DNA from: Periconia sp. R9002
Taxonomy: Eukaryota; Ascomycota; Dothideomycetes; Pleosporales; Periconiaceae
Reading direction: 5' to 3'
DNA: 64,000 nt
Assembly (NCBI GenBank): GCA_023627715.1
Contig: JAMAHW010000029.1
Span: forward strand, 186,001 to 250,000
In this document: positions 57,407-64,000 of the stretch, one piece after another
Position numbering within the stretch: position 1 is the stretch's first letter
Layout: each line of letters opens with the position of its first letter
Notes under the pieces: model-generated
The model's input: the letters and a program-made list of their open reading frames with translations, nothing else
Told to the model about the DNA's origin: nothing
Databases searched by the model: none
Made by a program: the position numbers and the translations under genes

Positions 57407-59177
57407 ATGGGGCTCTCGAAACCTACCAGGATCAAGATTTTGTTAGCCATCGATGTGATCTTCTTCTTCGTGGAAATTATCTCCGGTACGTACACTATTG
57501 ATATAGAAGACACAAAAAACATAGCTGATGGCGACTTCAGGATATGCAGTACATTCACTTGCGCTTGTGGCCGACTCGTTTCACATGCTGAACGATGTCA
57601 TATCGTTGATGGTAGGGCTCTGGGCAGTCAAAGTCGCAAATCAGAACACGAATTCAAAGATGTATACATACGGTGTACGTATGACCTGAACTCTTCCCGG
57701 TGAAAAGTGGAAATAAGAAGGAAACGAGAGGCACGAAAATGGTTATGTTGGCTAATACTGTGCGCAGTGGCAACGCGCTGAAACTTTGGGCGCTCTGATC
57801 AACGGCGTTTTCCTTGTCGCTTTATGTCTCTCCATCTTTCTCGAAGCGATCCAACGATTTGTCGAGCCCCAAGAAGTCTCGAATCCCAAATTGATCCTTG
57901 TCGTCGGTAGCATCGGACTTCTTTCTAATTTCATTGGCCTCTTTCTCTTTCACGACCATGGCCATGGCCATGGTGGCCATTCACACGGAGATTCGAGTGA
58001 CGTCCATGCTGCAGAAGAGGGGCATGCTCATATGACTGATACAGAGGATCAAACCGTTGCCGATCCAGATGGCAACGTTGCTGACGTGCTACCGCAAACT
58101 CGTGTCGGGAACTTCCCTTCCGCTATATCGAACGGGAAGAATACATCCTCCAAATCTCGTAGAGACGACCAAGCACATCGACGGAACTCTTCTGGCAAAC
58201 AAATTTCGAGACGCCATCATCGCTCTCAGTCCCGTGGTTATCAGACTATAGACGAAGTCTACGTCCACCCATCATCCTTCCGCAATAGTATAATCGAAGC
58301 TGGACGTCTGGAGGAACAAGGAGATTCAGGTTCGGATGCTGACAATGAAAATGGAGTGGAAGATACAGATGAGCCAACGGAACACACTTCGCTCTTGCAA
58401 AAGGCTAAGGGAGCCGACAACTCTTCGTCGGCATCTAAGAAAAAGCGGGATTGTCACACTGATCACAAGCACAGCAAACCGAAAGAGAGCAGTGGTGGTC
58501 ACGGCCATAGCCATGATTTGAATATGCGGGGTGTCTTTTTGCACGTCCTCGGCGACGCTCTGGGAAACGTTGGTGTTATAGCGTCCGCTCTCATCATCTG
58601 GTTGACTCCATTCTGGTGGAGGTTCTACTCGGATCCGGCCATTTCACTTATCATTACCGTCATCATTCTTGCATCCGCCATTCCCCTTTGCAAGGCAGCA
58701 TCGCGCATTCTCCTTCAAGCAGTGCCCGCTGGTCTCTCAGTTGACGACATCAAGGATGACGTTACGGAGCTGGATGGCATCATCTCGTGTCACCATTTGC
58801 ACGTTTGGCAGCTTTCGGACACTAAATTGATTGCGTCACTTCATGTTCAGGTCAACTTTGATTTTGAAGGCCAGGGTTCGGCGCGTTACATGGCCCTTGC
58901 CCAGGAGATCCGTCAATGTCTCCACGAATACGGCATACACTCGTCAACCATTCAACCTGAATTCTGCCTCGACTCCTCGCACGATCATTCAGCGCGCAAT
59001 ACGGATGACAGCGGTACTGAGGACACTGCTGTCGGCGCCAGGGCATCGGGGCAGAATAGCAAAACGGGCAGCATACGGGGAGGCGCGGAAGCTTGTCTGC
59101 TCGAGTGCGGCGATGCCTGTGGTAGCAGCAAGCAGTGCTGCAACCCAACCAGTAAAGGCTGCGCAGGCACCAAATAG
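57407..59177 (+). CDS. Cation diffusion facilitator, ZRC1/COT1-like zinc transporter
   Basis: Predicted 540 residues from exons 57407..57485, 57541..57674 and 57768..59177 (1623 nt). Six membrane helices are expected. Helix 2 carries the metal-site HxxxD (DSFHMLND) and helix 5 the second site (HVLGDALGN). A His-rich stretch (HDHGHGHGGHSHGD) opens a long cytosolic loop of about 190 acidic/Ser-rich residues between helices 4 and 5, closed by a second GHGHSH. The cytosolic C-terminal domain shows HHLHVWQLSDTKLIASLHV. The last 35 residues are Cys-rich (CLLECGDAC, CC, C), an extension not typical of yeast Zrc1. The likely role is H+-driven export of Zn2+ (or Co2+) from cytosol into the vacuole or ER. 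Confidence 0.93.
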
Positions 59178-61150
59178 CGTTCTCTAACTGGGCCTTGTTC
59201 GTTTCCATACACTTTGTAATTACGAAGAGCAATTGGTCTCTATACCCGAGTCTGGATCGCAGGAGGTGGCTCTGTATTTGAGCATTTCCCTTTCCTTTGT
59301 TGAAATTCCTGACATGTATTTTGGGAGTATCCATATGTTCTAATGTGGAGTGGGTTCTGGCAAGAAAGAGCCATGTATTAGTCCCTAGTTTTAGTTTCAA
59401 CATTTGTATACGTAGACTGGACCTCGCACATGGCGAGGGCAGAGCATCAATAAGAAAAGCACCTGCAAAATTTTTGTACGAGTTGGGGAAGCTTTGGAGG
59501 AGGACGAACAGCTGTTATATGCGGAAATTTCAGAGTACGGGCTATCAAGTAGAGTTATCTACCTAGGTATGCACTCCACAATGAAGAAACTATTTAGGTA
59601 ATTGCGTGTCCATGGTGTTGGATGCACCCCGGACCCACCGGGCTAGGAGAGAGGTGCCAACACGGATATGCCAAGGCGTATGGGTTGTGGGATTGGTGCG
59701 GGTCGGTTATGATATGTATGAATGTCGTACATCATCATGCAAGCACACACGTTGGGGAGAGGGGTCCAAAGCGGCAATCTGACATGTAACGTAGTCGTGG
59801 CTTATCATGGCGGGGGTTCTCCATCGGGTCCAAGGTCAGAAAGAGGCCTTTGGCGACTGACACATTGAGCACTTTTGGAGAAGAAGGGTCAAAGAGAAGG
59901 AAAGGAAAAAAAGAGTGGGTATTTCAGAGTGGGTACAAATACGCTTTGCGCACGAGAGATGTTTTGTGGGCCAGGAACTGGGAAAACGGACCGGAGATTT
60001 GGTACGCTAGATATTTTAATGCGGCTTTGGTTTGTGGGTTTTGTTTAGGCTTTCAGTTTTCTTGCCAGTTTCGGGGACCTCCGACGAGATATGGTTTCGG
60101 GGGCGCCGTTCAATGTTGCAGGTGGGAGTGAGTAGCAGTTTGCGATGATGCTCACATTATGTGATTAGTGGTCTACGTCCGCTTTGCATACGACATTTGT
60201 CACCGACACGCACGCGACCTGGTAAGATGTGCAACTACTCGTATCATGGGCGGAATTGATGCGTTTCTGTGTGTAACGCGGAAAAGAAAAAAAGCCTGGC
60301 AAGTCATGGTTTTAGCTCGGATATACCCGAGGGATTTTGCTGACCACTAGAACCGCGGTAGAAAAGTAGAAACGGACCGTTCGGCGAAGATGCGGCAGGC
60401 GGGCGTTATCAAACAGCACCGTTACTCTCCTAGCTTTTCGAGAGGGTCTGGGCAGGGCTGGATTGAGCAGGCAACGGAGGGATGGTTGAATGGGGTGAAG
60501 ATGCAAAAAAAAAAAAACCCAAACGCAAGAGGTATTGAATCAAAAGGCGCGCCGTGGGGATCAGATCAGCAGACATCACGAGCACTTGGGTCGGTGGTGG
60601 GAATAGCAATAGCCATGCCGGAGGTAAAAGGGGCCAGAGGATCCCGAGGTCCATGGAGGGAATTGATAAGACTTGAAGCAGTAAATGAGAGGCAGAGGAT
60701 CATCAAATGGCTTGATGGAGTGGAGGAAGGTTGATGACAAGACATCGGACGGCTTCCTGTTTGGGCCAAGGGCTGCAAGGGGCGGCCGGTGTGGCGAGAC
60801 GGAAGCCCTGCAAAATGTAGGTCAAGGCGCCAAGAAGAAAGCTTGATTGGCGGCGTGGCGTCGGCCCAAGCATCGTTACATCGCGTGCAGCTGCGGCACC
60901 AATGCTTCTCCACTGCTTGGTCGATGCTTGTTATCTCTTCCTCCACTGACATTCCCCGCCGCGGCACCACAATCTACATACAGTAGCTGCTTAATTGTTC
61001 GCGTCTGTGCAGGGGGGACATGGCCGCTTGACTTGCCGTCTCCCCATCCATAAATATGAACCTCTCCTCCTCTGTCCCTTTGCCTCCTCGGGTGAAACCA
61101 TCGCCATCTTTGCACGGTACCATCGTCAGCAAAGTCCCCGTCTCGCAATC
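59178..61150. other. Intergenic, zinc transporter to PTR2
   Basis: Nearly 2 kb. It holds the palindromic decamer TACCTAGGTA at 59560-59569 and an A(12) run at about 60506. It ends in a C/T-rich PTR2 leader. Frames up to 134 codons lack family motifs. Such a long upstream region would suit a nutrient-regulated transporter promoter; this is inference. Confidence 0.45.
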
Positions 61151-63027
61151 ATGAGTGACGAGCATAATGTCGAGGCTGTCACGTACGTCTCACTCTTCTT
61201 CTTGCTTTTCCGTATGATCATCCTCACTGATTTCGACAAATAGAGCCAAGGCCATGTTGGAGATGCCCGATGAGAAGAAGGCCCCTTCCACCGAATCGGC
61301 CAAGGCCACGGTTGTCGAGGACGACGAACCCCTGGACGGCACCTACCCGACCGAAGAGGAAAAGAGGACTCTTTTGCACGTTGGTGAACCACTGCCCAAA
61401 TCCGCCTTCCTGGTCGCCATTGTCGAACTGTGCGAACGCTTCACCTACTATGGCGCCTCTGGTTTGTTCCAGAACTACATCCAGCGTCCCTTTGATGGCC
61501 GAGAAGGCAAAGGTGCCCTAGGCATGGGTCACCAGGGCGCGACCGGTCTCTCTGTTTTTTTCCAGTTCTTCTGCTACCGTATGTTTCCCGTTGCAAGATA
61601 CTTGCCAAGAGCACGCATTTCTAACATTTCCTCCAGTTACCCCCATCTTGGGCGCCATTATTGCCGATCAGTACCTGGGGAAATACAACACCATCCTCAT
61701 CTTCTGCTTCGTCTACATTATCGGTCTTCTCATCCTCACCCTGACTTCTCTTCCTGTCGCACTTGCTCACGGTGCAGGTCTCGGTGGATTCATTGCCGCC
61801 ATTCTGATTATCGGTCTTGGAACCGGCGGCATCAAGTCCAACGTAGCTCCCCTTATCGCCGATCAGTACAAACGGCGCCAAATGGTGGTAAAGACGGATG
61901 AAAAGACGGGCGAGCGCGTCATCATTGACCCTGCCATCACCATCCAGCGCATCTACATGATCTTCTACTTCTGTATCAACCTGGGCAGTCTGTCGCTCTT
62001 GGCCACTCCCTATATGGAGCGTGATATCCACTTCTGGGCTGCCTATTTGCTCTGCTTGTGCATGTTCTTGGTTGGCACCCTGACCCTCGTTCTCGGAAGG
62101 AAGGTATACGTTGTGCGCCCGCCCCAAGGAAGTATTATCACGGATTGCTTCCGCTGTATCTTCATGATGATCAAGAACCGCAACATGGATGCCGCGAAGC
62201 CGTCTTACCAGGCTGCCATGGGAAATACCGTTACGCTGCGATGGAGCGATCATTTCGTCGAGGAAGTCAAGCGTTCCCTCGTCGCCATGAAAGTGTTTGC
62301 CTTTTACCCCATCTACTGGGTCATTTACGGCAACTTCAGCAGCAACTTTGTCAGTCAAGCTGCCCAGATGCGCGGCCACGGAATTCCCAACGATCTCATG
62401 CAGAACTTCGATCCTATTGCCATCATCGTCTTCCTGCCCATCATGGATTACTTTGTATTCCCCGCTCTCCGCAAGGCGAAGATCCCCTTCCCACCCATCA
62501 ACCGTATTGTCTGCGGTTTCTGGGTCGCTTCTCTTGCTATGGTGTACGCCGCCGTAATCCAACACTACATCTACAAGGCTGGCCCCTGTTTCGAGGCACC
62601 TGGCTGTGACGCATCTCTGGACGCCAACGGTGTCAGCCAAGGAAACGACATCCACATTGCCGCCCAGACTGGCGCCTACATGTTGATCGGCATCAGTGAA
62701 ATCTTCGCGTCAGTGACTGCTCTCGAGTACGCGTACACCAAAGCCCCGCCGAGCATGAAGTCCTTTGTCCAGTCCATGTATCTGCTCACCAACGCCTTCG
62801 GTTCCGCCATCAGCGAGGCTTTCACTCCTGTCTTGTACGACCCTGCTATCCTATGGCTGTACGCTGGTCTCGCTATTGCTAGTGCTATTGCCGGAGCCTT
62901 GATCTGGATCCTGTTCCACCACTTGAACGAGACGGAAGATGCCATGAACGCTCTGGATAAGGATGTAGATCAAGAAATCAGCGAGATGAGGCAAGGCAGT
63001 GTGAAGGACAGCCTGAATAAGGCCTAA
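61151..63027 (+). CDS. PTR2: Proton-coupled di/tripeptide transporter, POT/PTR family
   Basis: Predicted 585 residues from exons 61151..61182 (32 nt), 61244..61578 and 61637..63027 (1758 nt). A cytosolic N-terminus of about 80 acidic residues precedes the 12-helix MFS fold. POT signatures: VELCERFTYYGASG (ExxERFxYYG proton motif), LGAIIADQYLGKY, GTGGIKSNVAPLIADQ, and FYFCINLGSL (the FYxxINxG motif). Later helices include AFYPIYWVIYGNFSSNFVSQA and a C-terminal YTKAPPSMKSFVQSMYL. The fungal extracellular loop with paired Cys (GPCFEAPGCD) is present. It imports di- and tripeptides at the plasma membrane. Start and first junction agree with the family (AKAML after the short first exon). Confidence 0.95.
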
Positions 63028-64000
63028 TCCTTTGCCGCGCTGGCGGTGGAAACTGTACCTAGACCTGTTTTGTTGAACGGGTCCAATCATACAAATGTAA
63101 TGGCTTAATGCATGACGTGTTTGAATGAAAGCATGTCTCCAAAATGAAAATGAAAACAAAAAATACAATCATCTCTTCTCTATGTCACGTTCCGCTCTGA
63201 TTCGTGTGCATGTATTGAAAGTCAACTATACCTATGTGCCTACATGTCAACCAATTCGTGATCAAGCGTCAGTTCAAGTTTCCATTCTTTCTATACGTAA
63301 TGTGTACACATGTGCACCCACCAAGGAACGAAACTTCAAATCGATGACATAAACACTCGGAAAAAAACTTTGAAGCATCCATTCATCGGGTGCAAACAGT
63401 CTACACGTACATACATGTAAGCACCTAACAAATGCAGCTATCAGTTACCCATCATACAACACCGCCCTCGAAATCCCCCGTACCTACCGCACACAAATAA
63501 CACACCTTGAACCCGTCAATTACGAATATTCATATCTCTACCAGATAAGATCCTTTCATAACCAAAATTTACCACACGGGAAAACTTTGGGGGGTTTTGG
63601 TTAACACTTTTTAACGCGGTGTGTACCTAGGTATGTATACACACCTGATATCGCGAACGTTGACGTGTTGTGTATATGTACTCGCCTTACGTCTCTGACT
63701 GGGTGAGCAGCAGTGGAGGGTATCGAAAGTGTTGTAGTGGAACGTTGGGAATGGGACATTTTGACGATATTCTGCTTCTGTCGATACCACGAGTAGTTTG
63801 GTTACTATTTCCATGATGGTTTTTCCATTTTGTCTCATAAGTTGTATACATGTACACAGTGCTATAGCTAAGGTGGCGGCATAGGTCCTTCTTTCCTTCC
63901 TTCGATGCTAGGGCATCGCGACTGCCACTTTAGTCGATCACGACAGTGTGAGGAAGGAACGACCCCAGACGCTTTCACGCTCACGCTCACTTTCACTCTC
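63028..64000. other. Intergenic, PTR2 3' flank to window end
   Basis: 973 nt, AT-rich. It has an inverted repeat GGTGTGTA (63618-63625) / TACACACC (63638-63645), whose left arm overlaps a TACCTAGGTA decamer (63624-63633). CT-rich sequence near 63950-64000 may be the leader of a gene beyond the window. Confidence 0.45.

Noticed and set aside
59850..60131. Frame upstream of PTR2 with Trp/Tyr-rich content
   Set aside because: No ortholog-like motif, atypical composition and no plausible splice continuation.
61621..62655. 344-codon minus-strand frame
   Set aside because: Antisense shadow of PTR2 with no domain of its own.

Overview
The window looks like nuclear DNA of a filamentous ascomycete, most likely a Dothideomycete of the Pleosporales type. 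The grounds are short spliceosomal introns (mostly 45-130 nt) with GT...CTAAC/CTGAC-like...AG signals, about one gene per 2.5 kb on both strands, CT-rich leaders, and typical mould gene families (AA9 LPMO, GH16 glucanase, kexin, PTR2, Ssb-type Hsp70). The order is inference from family composition; I could not run a search. I rebuilt 25 protein genes exon by exon. For each complete model the summed exon length is a multiple of three. There is also one intron-containing tRNA-Pro(AGG).

Layout. 0-6 kb: 3' end of a TMEM42-like transporter, a UBE2W-like E2, and the ribosome-associated Hsp70 SSB1. 6-17 kb: a PDI-like ER oxidoreductase head-to-head with VTA1 (ESCRT-III/Vps4 cofactor), then VPS33 (HOPS/CORVET) and a dynamin-family GTPase. 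17-30 kb: a very long PhoD-like phosphatase divergent from kexin KEX2, then RCL1 (18S rRNA processing) and RTC4. 30-41 kb: a short-chain dehydrogenase, a single-pass membrane protein, LSM2, a large SAM-methyltransferase-like protein and ribulose-phosphate 3-epimerase. 41-46.7 kb: a predicted secreted Thr/Cys-containing protein, an AA9 copper LPMO and a type-B carboxylesterase. 46.7-53.3 kb: tRNA-Pro, a GST, a DUF924 protein and a 2.9 kb gene-poor stretch with a 29-nt T tract. 53.3-64 kb: a GH16 glucanase, a DUF202 membrane protein, a ZRC1-like zinc transporter and a PTR2 peptide transporter.

How the genes relate. Most are housekeeping genes with no sign of a biosynthetic or defence cluster. 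A loose endomembrane/secretory theme (PDI, VTA1, VPS33, KEX2) and a small set of secreted or plant-polymer-active proteins (AA9, GH16, candidate secreted protein, esterase) are visible, but no operon-like logic is implied. I found no convincing new multi-gene system. The most unusual signals are in gene structure: a 2-nt microexon in SSB1, an 8-nt microexon in the PDI gene, and a frame-preserving 87-nt intron in LSM2. Several small palindromic, fold-back or tandem elements in intergenic DNA are also worth checking.
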